64,000 bases of DNA from the NCBI GenBank assembly GCA_016508695.1, contig VNKQ01000006.1, positions 620,001 to 684,000 on the forward strand, given 5' to 3'. How positions within the stretch are numbered: the stretch's first letter is position 1; every line of letters begins with the position of its first letter. This DNA is from Hyphodiscus hymeniophilus (lineage: Eukaryota > Ascomycota > Leotiomycetes > Helotiales > Hyphodiscaceae). The position numbers and the translations under genes were made by a program. Under the pieces are notes generated by a model. It saw nothing but the letters and a program-made list of their open reading frames with translations, searched no databases and was not told where the DNA came from. Positions 9,876 through 20,293 of the stretch are shown in pieces.

Positions 9876-12248
9876 ATGGTCGACTTTACGGACAGTCTGC
9901 TCCCTGGGCCTGGTTCTGATGGTGCCGAAATCCTGAAGAGAGAGCGTGGTCAATCGACCATTCGAGTGAAGGAGCTCTCGAAACATCTGTTCTCCCACAA
10001 TGGATTTCTTGAGAGGCAGCAACGTGTTCTCAGCATTATTGAAGCCGAACCCCTATGTTCTAAAACGAATCAAATGAATCTTTCCCGTCCCGATCGATTT
10101 CATCTTGGACTGGCCAGAGCAAAACTTACGAAGCGTTTATCGGACAAGCATGGCTGGGATCTCGAGGATAACAAGATGGCTGAATATCTAATTGATGAGA
10201 TGCTCCCATACCACCTCCACCCAAACTTATTCCTCACCACTATGAGGGAACAAGGGAGTGAGGAACAGAAGGCGTACTGGCTTCCGAGAATTGAAAAGTA
10301 TGAGATTATTGGGGCCTATGCCCAGGTACGTCAGTATCTGCAATACACTGAGCCGTGATGCTAACGCTAGACAAGACGGAATTGGGCCATGGAAGCAATG
10401 TTAGGGGTCTCGAGTTGGAGGCCAAATGGGATCCTAGAGCCTCCGAGTTTGTGCTACATAGCCCTACATTGACAGCAAGTAAATGGTGGAATGGCGCACT
10501 TGGTCGAACCGCAAATCATGCCATTGTTGTAGCACAGCTTTTACTACCTCAAGAAGGCTCCACGACCACGTATAGCTCCTACGGACCGCACCCCTTTGTA
10601 GTGCAGGTGCGAGATATGAAGACCCATTTACCACTTCCGGGTATAGTCGTTGGAGATATCGGCGCAAAGTTTGGCTATGCATGCATGGACAACGGATATA
10701 TGTTATTTGATCATTTTCGAATTCCCCATTCAGCCTTTCTCAGTCGATATTCCAAGGTGGATCCAAGCACAGGTGCATTTAGCCAGCCGGAAAACTCTAC
10801 TGTCGTCTATGGTACCATGACTTTCGTACGGTCGAATATCGCCATGCACGCTAGGTTGATTCTTGCACGAGCTGTTACAGTAGCTGTACGATACACTTCG
10901 ATTAGGAGGCAGTTCAGGGATCGGGATGTGGATCAAAATATCGGACAGGAAATTCCTGTTCTAGATTATCCAACTGTGCAAATTCGAATTCTTCCCCTTC
11001 TTGCGACGACCTTTGCGCTACACTATGGGGCTAAAGCCATGGGAGAGCTGTATTTTCGCACGCGTGAGCAGGTCAATGTTGGAGATTTTGCAGCCCTGGC
11101 AGATCTTCACAGTACCTCCTCGGGACTGAAAAGTTTATGTACCGGACTTGCAGCGGATGGTATAGAAACATGTCGCAGAGCTCTCGGTGGCCACGGATAT
11201 GGCGGTGGTAGTGGCCTTGTTCAGCTCAGCCATGATTACCTCGCAAAGCCTACGGTTGAGGGTGACAACTGGATGATCACTCAGCAAGTAGCCGCATATC
11301 TCATCAAGAAAATGGCAAGCGCCGTCAAATTGCCGGACAGCGCAGCATCGGATGACACAGATGCTAATCTAAAAGCTTTTATTAAGGCTAGAGAGAATCC
11401 AAGAACGACAGTTGAGTACTTGGATATATTGAATGACGACTATGCTATTGTCCTCGCGTTCCGAACGCGCGCTGCCAGCTTGGTGAGGACTTCCTGGCAT
11501 CATTTAGTAATGAACTGACTTGTGATTGAAAGACATTCAGCGTACACGAGGCAAGGATGGTCCATAAGCGGTCATGGAACAGTATGCTCCTCAAATTGCA
11601 TCAGTTGAGTGAAGGTTAGTGGCCACATCCATAGTTTGGTGGCTCGGCCCAATTCCAAATCTGTCGAAATAAGTCTAACATAAAGATATAGCCCAATCAC
11701 AGGCGACATTAGTTGGGCATTTCTACTCTGCTCTTTCCTCGTCTCAAGACTTGTTACCGGCTACGAAGACTGTAATGTGGGACCTATACCGACTCTTTGC
11801 TCTCTCTACTATGGAGAGCAAGGATCGGGAATGTGAGTTCATATCCAGTTGGAACCAGAGAATTGATCTCTAACATAAAGATCAGTCCTGAATGCCGGAG
11901 TTGTCTGCAATCAGCAGTTGAATGCATTAGCAGACAAGATCCAAGATATCATGACCCGCATCAGGCCACACGCCGTCAAGCTTGTTGACGCCTGGAGCAT
12001 CCCAGACTACCTCTTAGACAGGTTCGTTTAGATTCTGACCCATTCAAGATACAAGAGATGATTTTCCCTATCTAACTTTATATATTCATAGTGCTCTTGG
12101 TCGTTATGATGGTAAAGTGTACGAAGACCTATACAATCGGGCTCATAGGTTAAATCCTTTGAATAGTGTTACGTTTAATCCCAACTACTGGGAAGAAGAA
12201 ATAGTGATGGGAAGCGGCGATGGTGGTGCCATCCTTGCTAAGCTCTGA
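9876..12248 (+). CDS. peroxisomal acyl-CoA oxidase
   Basis: Exons 9876-10325, 10376-11482, 11551-11614, 11692-11832, 11886-12021, 12092-12248; 684 aa. The first splice creates AYAQTELGHGSN, the FAD-binding signature of acyl-CoA oxidases. Next come FVLHSPTLTASKWWNGALGRTANHA, RRQF with nearby residues, and near residue 430 GGHGYGGGSGL followed by PTVEGDNWMITQQVA, which holds the conserved catalytic-base Glu region. The C-terminal ACOX domain continues through the four small last exons. The protein ends AKL, a PTS1. It oxidises acyl-CoA to 2-enoyl-CoA with transfer of electrons to oxygen, making hydrogen peroxide in peroxisomes. Length is usual for the family. For exon 3 I chose the acceptor at 11549-11550 because it alone keeps frame and family sequence (ARMVHKRSWNSM). 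Confidence 0.92.
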
Positions 12249-12614
12249 TCTTGAATATGGATGTATAGGAGGTATTATGTACTTCATAATTCATTCTCTC
12301 ATGCATTTCATTGCTTCAATCTGCTCCGTTGAGAGAATACATAGTTGTCCACGCCATGGGCACCTTCTTGGAAGAAATCATTACCTATTAGTGATTTTCT
12401 CGAAGCTATGATATATTTCAAGTAGCAAGTAATATACTCAATATGAACCTCAAATGCATTGAATACCTGGAAGTCATGATATCTGTGAAATCTCCCAAAA
12501 ATACACGTGACATGATACTCTGACCCGGTTGTTCGGCAGAGGAGCACGTGAAGATACTTCCCCGCCTTCCTCCCCACAATCATTTCTCCAACCATTAAAC
12601 ATATAAGATTCAGT

Positions 12615-14832
12615 ATGACTTCTCTTACGTCTCCAAGACGATTTCGAGCATCGCTGGCTTGTATTATCTGTCATAAGAAGAAGGTTTGTCTCTATCAAGC
12701 TTCGGACACAGTTTGACATCGATTAATGTGCCTGTGCACGATGTAGATCCGCTGCGACCTCATCCGGTGTGAGCCTGGCACCGCGTGCACAAACTGTCGC
12801 TCTCTCAACTATGAATGCCTGTAAGAGGATCTCCTGTACTCTATTTGCAGACCGTATCGAAAAGACCCGTACGCTGATGTTCTTTTCAGCCCGAGAGAAC
12901 GGAAGCGTAAACGCTTCACGTTGAGCACTTCACCTCCTTCGCACACCCCACTGCTAATAGCTGAGCACATCCAGCCAAGTGCCAGAAGGCAGGAGATTCT
13001 TCCTTCTATGAGCAACTCCAATCTTGGAATTGGATGGGAGGTTGGTGATTTATCTGGCAATGTCTCCGATTCTCATGGCTGCCCCCCTGAAAATCCTCCA
13101 ACGACTGCAGCTTCCGCTCAGGGGTTCTCCCAAAACGGCCAAACCGAGCCGGTCAATGCCTACCTCGGTCGATCAGAATACTTAGGTGAGAATTTCCCAA
13201 TAGACGAAGAATTGGCGAAGAAATACGAAGCAAAGAACTGTACCGTCTCGGAGGCGGATATGAAAACGCTCTACATCCATCAAGCATTCGACTTACCGTC
13301 TCGCTCTATACGCAGCAGCCTCATTGATAGTTTCATGATCACTTGTAGCCCGTGGATGCCAATTGTTGACAGAGATAGTCTAGAGGAGACTTCGGAATGT
13401 TCTCCTTCTATTCTATTGCTTCAGGCCATATTCTTAGCTGGAAATAGAGTAAGATCTGCACCACTCTCATATGCTTCTTCCGAGGATCTCTATCGTCGTG
13501 CCAAAGCACTTTTACTGTGTGGGTATGAAAAGGATACTATGACCGTCATCAAGGCAATATGTCTCATGCAATGGTGGAATCCTACCGGACCGGAACACAT
13601 TTCACTTGATAAGAGCAGCTTTTGGCTCCGCACAGGAGTTGGTGTTGCCTTCGAGATCGGGCTTCATAGGGAACCAGGTCCAGGCAAGGATAGGTCCCTG
13701 AGACGTCGATTATGGTGGACTCTTTTTGTGAGTTGTTATCTAAATCGTTGTTGATGGGAAGCATCGTTTGTAATGACCTTTTCGATAGACTAGAGACTGT
13801 GTCATATCCGCAGGATCGGGTAGACCAAGGACAATCAACATGGAAGACTGCAGCGTCCGTCCAGTATCGCTCGATGATTTTGCTGTCCCTGACAAGAACG
13901 CCGAGCTCTTCGTTGCTTACGTTGGAATCTGCTCTATCCTTGGCGACCTCACTGAATGTTGTATCCGCAATCAACTCTCCCATTCCAAACGCGTCCTCAT
14001 CGAAACCGAACTCTATAGGTGGATCTCATGCCTTCCGTCGAGCCTCCAAATGTATCGTCAAGAGGGGCCTAAAATTCCAGCCCCCTACGACTCGCACGTC
14101 TGGCAGCTACATATCATCTACTTCACCATCCTTACAATTCTTTATCGGCCTACCTCCATAACCCGCACCGCCGGTCCCATCTCCCTCCTCTCCTCCTCAT
14201 TTGTCGCTGGTATCTTCGAAGACTTCCTCGTGCGCGACGACATCCGCTTCCTCGGTCCTATTTTCTCCTTCCACCTTCTCATCGCCGTAATGCCCCAGCT
14301 CTCCTGCCACAGCTACCCTACCCTCCGCTCCGCAGCTGAGGATGAGCTCCGCATCATCAAGATGTCGCTTCATGAGTTGGGGAAGCGTTGGCCGTCGGCA
14401 ATTGGCCCGCAGAAGGTCATTGACAGCCTTACGGATCGTCTCGCGTCTGACCCACCAGCCCTCAATCTTCCGAATGTATACATTTCGCATGACCAGCTGA
14501 TACCTTTCAGCAAATATGGTCCCCACTATTGCCGCAAATGGGACCTTATCTTCAAGAACTCAGATGAGAGGATACGGGAGGTTGAGAGGGCAAACCCGGA
14601 CTCGTTCCGTTATGCTGCGGCTGCAACTGCCGGCGAGGGCTCGTCTGACAACGGAGCTACTGTGAGAGCTGCGAAGGACCCATCAGAGGCGATCATGCGA
14701 GATAATGGACAGGAGCAGGCAGTCTTCGACTTTCGATGGGAAGATGACGCTTTGTATGAGGCAGACAACTTTCTTGATCCGGTTCCTGATTGGGTCTTAC
14801 AGGATTGGAGAGGGCTCGATGGTACAAACTGA
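12615..14832 (+). CDS. Zn2Cys6 fungal-specific transcription factor
   Basis: Exons 12615-12683, 12747-12820, 12890-13727, 13789-14832; 674 aa. The zinc cluster begins at residue 16 and reads CIICHKKKIRCD, then CEPGTACTNC, then YEC; there is one additional Cys within the third-to-fourth spacing. It is followed by basic PRERKRKRF. The middle region contains RRLWWTLFTRDCVISAGSGRPR, a hallmark of the fungal-specific regulatory domain (PF04082). The C-terminus is acidic and aromatic (FDFRWEDDALYEADNFLD), a possible activation domain. The introns interrupting the zinc cluster coding region are common in this family. As the last gene of the run 47-14832 it is the natural candidate for the pathway-specific regulator; that role is inferred from position. 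Confidence 0.92.
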
Positions 14833-15195
14833 AATAGCACCTACTGAGATATACAAATGAAATATTAATATCAATCATCTACGTCTCCCCAAGAATTTCC
14901 AGACACAAGAGGAGTTAACCTAATATCCTGAATTTGAACTAAAATTCACCTCCGAACATCTATATCAAATTCCACCACGGCAATCTTTCTTATTTCGAAA
15001 GCTACACTAATACAATGAACCTTCGCTCATTATTTGACTTAAAATAGCTATGTGGTATTGGAATATCTGTTATAGGCTCGAGCTCCTAGAGAAGTGCCTT
15101 GCGAGTCCAGTTTTGATTGCCGAAGTCGAGCCATAGATAAAGGTATTATGGTTAGTCTCATAAAAGCCTACTATTATACTGAGATAAAACCACGC

Positions 15196-16399
15196 TTAGA
15201 CTATGATGATTGCCAAGCATATAGCAACAACAACTCCAAGCCCAGACCCAGCTTCCCATATGAATCTGCAAATTCCTTTGTATCTGTATGGGTTACTAGC
15301 ATATGTGCCTCCATCTCCTGAACTGAAGATTGGCTGAAGACCGGATGATGTAGCTGATGTTGGTGAGGGCATCGTGGATGTTGTTGAATTAGACGATGAG
15401 TTTAATCCCGTGGTGCAGCTTGCACTGAAGCCGGTGTAGCTAGGACCTGGTTGTCCCGTTGGTGGACTAGTTGGATACGTAGAGACGAATCGACCGCCCC
15501 TGACAAATGAAGGGAGTGGGCCCACAGATGTGACTAGTTTTGCAGCACTCTGGTGAACTTGTAAGCATACCAATTTACTTGAAGTTGCACGAAGTCTGAG
15601 GTTTTGGATTTGTCTGAGGAGCATTGTAGGTGGCCGAAATTATGTCTTCAAAACTCAGCTCCTCAGCTCTAAAGCCTTCCTACAAGGAATGGAGATGATA
15701 TTGAGCTTACTTGATACGCTCCAAACGAGCCTGGACTACTGAATCCGCTTGCGTCACATGGAGGATTAATAACGCCAACCATGCCAGCTTGGCAGTGACC
15801 GACCTGACCACAATAATAATATATGGGTTCCGTCGTGTTGATTGTGACCAGACACATTAGATTCTTGTTGTTCAATCTGTGTAAGCGAAGAATGAATTGT
15901 GCAGCAAGAGCAAACACAGAGCAGGGAAGACTCGGAGGAGAGATTATTGAGCACGTACGCCACCCTGTGCACCAGATGGCACTGGAACAAATCCAGAATA
16001 GAATCCACCAGACAGAGGATGGCAGGGATTATCATAGCTACTCTGTATCACACTGTGATTCATTGGACCCGGTCCACCAAAGCTGAAAATGATGACTTTT
16101 GAGATTTCAGCATTAGCAATACTCCGCTCGTTTTATCCTGGCATTTTTCAATGAAAGTTGAAGACAAATAGGACTGACGGCCTTCCAAACTTGCGATCTG
16201 GAAAATAGTGCTGCAGTTTTGGTTAAGAAGTAAAGGACGTCGGACACGTACCATCACCAATACCCGCAGGTAGTTCCGGATGAACGAAGTGCAAGCCTCC
16301 CTCTCCGGCTTCGATGTTGATGTATTCGAGGGGATGTGACTGCTGAGTTTGGACTAGTCGGATGATGGCAGCAGCGACGAGGAGTTTCAAGCAGAGCAT
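15196..16399 (-). CDS. GPI-tailed extracellular cupredoxin-like serine-rich protein
   Basis: Proposed exons (minus): 16252-16399, 15959-16095, 15711-15863, 15579-15613, 15196-15547; 274 aa. A signal peptide (MLCLKLLVAAAIIRLVQT) is followed by a cupredoxin domain: FGGPGPMNHSVIQSSYDNPC, then TEPIYYYCGQVGHCQAGMVG. His, Cys, His and Met in these blocks match a type 1 copper site. A Ser/Thr/Pro-rich stretch follows, and the protein ends GSGLGVVVAICLAIIIV, a hydrophobic tail with small residues before it that fits GPI attachment. Fungal extracellular serine-rich proteins of this type sit at the cell surface; copper binding is not always shown. Exons 1-3 are well supported by family motifs. The small fourth exon and its splice sites are uncertain. 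It is convergent with the Zn2Cys6 gene. Confidence 0.75.
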
Positions 16400-17570
16400 T
16401 TTCTACTATAAGCCATAAGCCAGCGCGGCAAATAAATTAATGGCACTTCAAGGAATCTGCACGGTTCTCTCAAAACTGCGAAACAGAATGTGGGAAGCGT
16501 TTTTCTCTTCATAGTCTCAGACGAGTTGTGGTCAAAGATATTCTGGGCATCTGAGAAACGGGCTAATCACAATGCCGCTTATTGTGGGATTACGAAGTGG
16601 CTTTTCAATGCGTGTGATTTAGAGTTTCGAAACATTATCCGCAAGCCTCACCAATTGCAACGAGAGGAGGTCGATATTGTGGCTGACAGTCCTTGACCAC
16701 ATTCGCTAATAAATATTATCACGCCCTCGGCTACGAACGAGGGGTACATGTCAAAGCAGTAGGAAACAGATGCTCTCCCTTTCCAAAGGTTGTGAGCTTG
16801 GAGGGATGTTGATAGAGTACGAGCCTAACCAGTCGGGCTTTACTTATCAGGCGAAAGATAAATCAGACACCGGGTTCACTTATAAGTACTGACGTCGTGG
16901 GATGGCTTATCTCTTCAACATCTTCCCCAAGTGGTGGAGCTTTTAGGTCGAGACATGGTACTTGAATCGCTCTCGGTATTCTAGCCCATTAACCGTGTTT
17001 TTTCTAATTAGCCCATTGGCTTATGGGAGTCTTCGTGCCCTCTTTCTGGACGATGAACTTCCACTCGGAAGGTTTTGGCACTGGATCTGAATGGTCATCT
17101 TCCATGCCAGCGTGTCACGTGCTAGTTCTACTGTATAAGCTTGATTTCGTCTTTGGAAATCGCACCCGTATTTTTCTTCTTCTTCTTCTTTAATCCAGTA
17201 GATTCCTCCTGCTAGATATTATAGCGCACGCGACTCTTTCTTTATATCTTTCTTTTTTCAGCTTTGAGCTTTTCAGGTTATATTCTGTCAGATATTTTTC
17301 GAGCGCACTGTGAATGAGACTTATTATGTCATAAAAATGAATGGCAAAGAGTATTGGACATGGGTGAGAGTGAATCACCTTGTATCTGCTCATAATCAAT
17401 CACAAATCAAGTACAATAACACTTGCCGAGACTTCCCTTCACCATTCTATAAGTACTCGAACTCTTTGCAACAATTTGTAAGAACCAACCTTTACAGTAG
17501 CAGAAAGTTGACGCTTCTAAAACTATCAATCATCACAACTCCTCAAAGGCCAGATATTTGAAAGATCAGC
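16400..17570. other. intergenic region
   Basis: No supported gene. It contains promoters for the cupredoxin gene (leftward) and the small C2H2 gene (rightward), and a short CTT repeat at about 17172-17191. Confidence 0.5.
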
Positions 17571-17804
17571 ATGCCATTCTCATCCCCCGAGTTCCATTGT
17601 ATCTTCTGCGGGCATTTCTTCTATGATCAGACGCAATTTGAGCGACACCAAATCGTTGAACATAACGCCAGTGAACCGCGACCTGATACGCACTACCAAA
17701 CACAAAAGGACTTTGAAAGCGATCTTGAAGAAGACGATGATAGTAGCTTTGAAGAACGAAGATCGGGGACTTATCCGAGAGATGTTATGTTTCCCACTTT
17801 CTGA
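17571..17804 (+). CDS. small single C2H2 zinc-finger protein
   Basis: A 77-codon open frame with an ATG start. It carries one C2H2 finger, FHCIFCGHFFYDQTQFERHQ followed by IVEH, then an acidic tail (DLEEDDDSSFEE). The finger and the following acidic segment resemble the finger in the convergent neighbour at 18141-19119 (FRCLFCGRDHMNQEGLNHH). It may be a short paralogue, or a truncated remnant of a longer protein. No downstream exon with convincing splice sites was found. Nothing else indicates function; expression is not evident from the sequence. Confidence 0.45.
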   Translation: MPFSSPEFHCIFCGHFFYDQTQFERHQIVEHNASEPRPDTHYQTQKDFESDLEEDDDSSFEERRSGTYPRDVMFPTF

Positions 17805-18140
17805 AGGAGTACGATTGAGGAGATGTTGGAGAAGATAAGTCGAGTTTGGTGCAGGAGTCGGATTATGCGAAGCTTTCAAATCGTATATCGGTAGAAAAGA
17901 AAATTGGTACTTACGGAATCGTACAACGTTCCAAGCGTGTGGATGCATTAGTCTCGTTCAATATGGATTCCTTGTGTGAGAGGTACGCTAGCGCAGCCTG
18001 CATAAGCATCATCTCACGCTATGGGCTTTTATACATCATCAAAAGTCCAAAACAACCGGGTATCAAAGCTCAACTCCCTATTTCCTCCAAAACGCCCCAA
18101 TCCAAGTCCAAGCTCTTACAGAAGTATCAATCCTAAACAA

Positions 18141-19119
18141 TCATGCCAGCGCCTCACCTCCTGGACTTCCTGGGCCTCCTTCCTTGTTACCACCTCCATT
18201 ACCAGGCTTTCCTCCTCGATCCGCTGGCCCTCTCCTATGTGAGGGATTGCACTATAATAAGTTCGTTAGTAAGATGGGTATTGAATGAAGGGTTCAAAAG
18301 ACTTACCTTCTTCTTCTTTCTCCTGCAATCATCACAGGCCTTCAAAATCCTCATGTCGTTTGCAGACTGCTGCTCCTCCATGGTGTACTTCCTTCTGGTA
18401 CGCTTGGTACGCGGAAGCTGTGCACCGTCCTTGGGCATACTCGCCAAGCTAGGATCGATGGGAAGAGAGCGAGCTGTAGAAGCAACCGATCCAATGCCAA
18501 CGGTAGAAGATCCAACAGGTGCGTAACCTAGCCCAACGGCTGGAGCTCCAAGTGTGTGAAGTCCAGTGTTAGTTGCAGGGGCGTAGTTGGAAAAATTTGT
18601 GTCGGGATTCTGATCATCCGGATCATCCAGGAAGGACATTGGAAGTTGATGCAGTGTGGCGATGTGATGGTTCAAGCCTTCCTGGTTCATGTGATCCCGG
18701 CCACAGAATAAGCACCGAAAAGGGCCCATGGTAGGTACAATGTTCCCGGCCGCAGCAACACTGTAGAAGTTCGAAGGGAGAGGAGGAAGTTGAGAGGTGG
18801 GCAAGCTTCTTTGAGCTGCACTAGGGAGTCGGGGGTTGTTGGTGTTGTACTGAGGAAGAGGAGCACCGTAGTGCAAATTCATCTCTTCGCTATTTCCGGT
18901 CTCTCGAACCATGGTATTGGTCTGGTTTGCCAAAGCAAAGCCAGAGCGTCTAAAGGAAGGTTGTGTGCCTATCTCTTGTCGAGTTTCTCTTCGCTCGACG
19001 GGTGGAGGTGACACTTCCCGACACCAATCGCAAAGGTTGTCGTCTTCAGTCCAAGAGATTCCGAGTTCAGTGCCGCAGTTACTACAGCGAGGAACGCTGC
19101 TAGTAGGTGGGAAAGACAT
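18141..19119 (-). CDS. C2H2 protein with N-terminal zinc ribbon and half zinc cluster
   Basis: Exons 18307-19119 and 18141-18251, 307 aa. The in-frame TTG two codons upstream was ignored in favour of the ATG at 19119. The N-terminus has paired CXXC motifs (RCSNCGTELG and NLCDWCRE) like a zinc ribbon. A C2H2 finger lies near residue 135 (FRCLFCGRDHMNQEGLNHHI followed by TLH), with an acidic DDPDDQ segment next. Near the end is ILKACDDCRRKKKKCNPSH: C-X2-C-X6-C, the first half of a Zn2Cys6 cluster, with the third Cys supplied by exon 2. The second half is absent; a Gly-rich tail follows. A nuclear DNA-binding regulator is likely, target unknown. Confidence 0.8.
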
Positions 19120-19740
19120 GCTCAAGGAGGGCTGTTGTTTCGATGTATTCTTTTTTAGTTCTTATTAGCTTTAGCAAGAAGATGTTATTGGTGTATGAAT
19201 TACCTCCAAATATGGGCTCTTGTCAACCACATTCTTGTATTTTTATTGAGTACTGGAAGAGTTGACCGGGTCAGGTGTGTTTTGAACTTTGTCAAAGGTT
19301 GTTCAAGCGTTGTTCAAGAGTTGCTGAACCTTGGACAAGAATATTTTAAGGTTGAGTATAAAGCATCAAAAGTAGGTGTGTTTTACCCGAGCGCGAACTA
19401 AGTAATGGTTTCCCTCGATCGGCTCCAAAGAGAACGAGTGAATGTCTTCATGAGCAGCAGCAGCAAGAATAGCCGGACAAGTGTTGACCGGGAGAAACAC
19501 GCTCCAGACGAGGGACGTCCTTTTTCCCCAGGTTTTTTCAGAGCCCAGAACCCCATTGTATACGACATGTCTTTCACAATGGCAAGATATGTGCTTAGTA
19601 TTCGATTCTTTCCATATATATTGTGATATCCGAGGAATCTACTTTCATAACAGGTTAACAACGAAGCATTTATATATATCCCAGTACTTTGTCTTATTGG
19701 AAAATCATCATGAGTAGCAAAGGAAAATATTACAAAAGAC

Positions 19741-19860
19741 CAAATAGCAAATGGCAATTAGCAAATTAGCAAAACGGTAATGTAGGCAAACGGCAAGTTA
19801 GGAAAACGTCAAAAACCCAAAACAACAAAACATCAGAACATCAAAATAGCAAAAATGTAT
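19741..19860. repeat. degenerate short tandem repeat (AGCAAA/TCAAAA-like units)
   Basis: The run repeats units such as AGCAAATGGC, AGCAAATTAGCAAAACGG and AACATCAAAATAGCAAAA with variation. It is an A/C/G-rich, T-poor low-complexity stretch of roughly ten-base periodicity. No function is visible. Confidence 0.5.
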
Positions 19861-20265
19861 AGTAAAACAAACCATCTTACTCCACTACCTCTTGACAGAG
19901 CTGTCTAAAAATTCAATGAGATCTACTATTGTAGCTACACACATTCCGAATTAAGAGTCTTTCAAACCTCACACTGATACTCTCAACCAGAGATTGCACA
20001 TAAGAAGTACAACTGAAGCTCTACATCAAAATTGGTCCGTCACCTTCCATTTACAGTCTACATTACTATCGAAGTCAACTTGGCACTTCAAAGCGTCGAC
20101 ATAAATGTATAACGAATTATTAAATATTACGACGTAGATGGCAGGCGGCTTTCGTAACATGGCAAAGTGAAGCTGAGCAAAACCGTTAGATCTAGGTAAG
20201 TATTTATTTGCAAAGGCTATCGTTAAAGCCCTTTCTGTCATGCGTAAATCATATATTTCAATATT

Positions 20266-20293
20266 TATGGGGGCCAGCCCCTAAGCCCCCATA
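20266..20293. repeat. perfect inverted repeat, TATGGGGGC stem
   Basis: TATGGGGGC at 20266-20274 pairs exactly with GCCCCCATA at 20285-20293 around a ten-base loop. A second small hairpin (TTCGC-TGT-GCGAA) follows directly. It could be the end of a MITE-like element or an RNA stem; no target-site duplication was established. Confidence 0.55.

Noticed and set aside
16110..16170. Possible extra exon VLFVFNFH in the cupredoxin gene
   Set aside because: It fits a cupredoxin strand in phase but is followed by an in-frame stop and no donor; the acceptor at 16096-16097 gives VIIFSFGGPGP instead.
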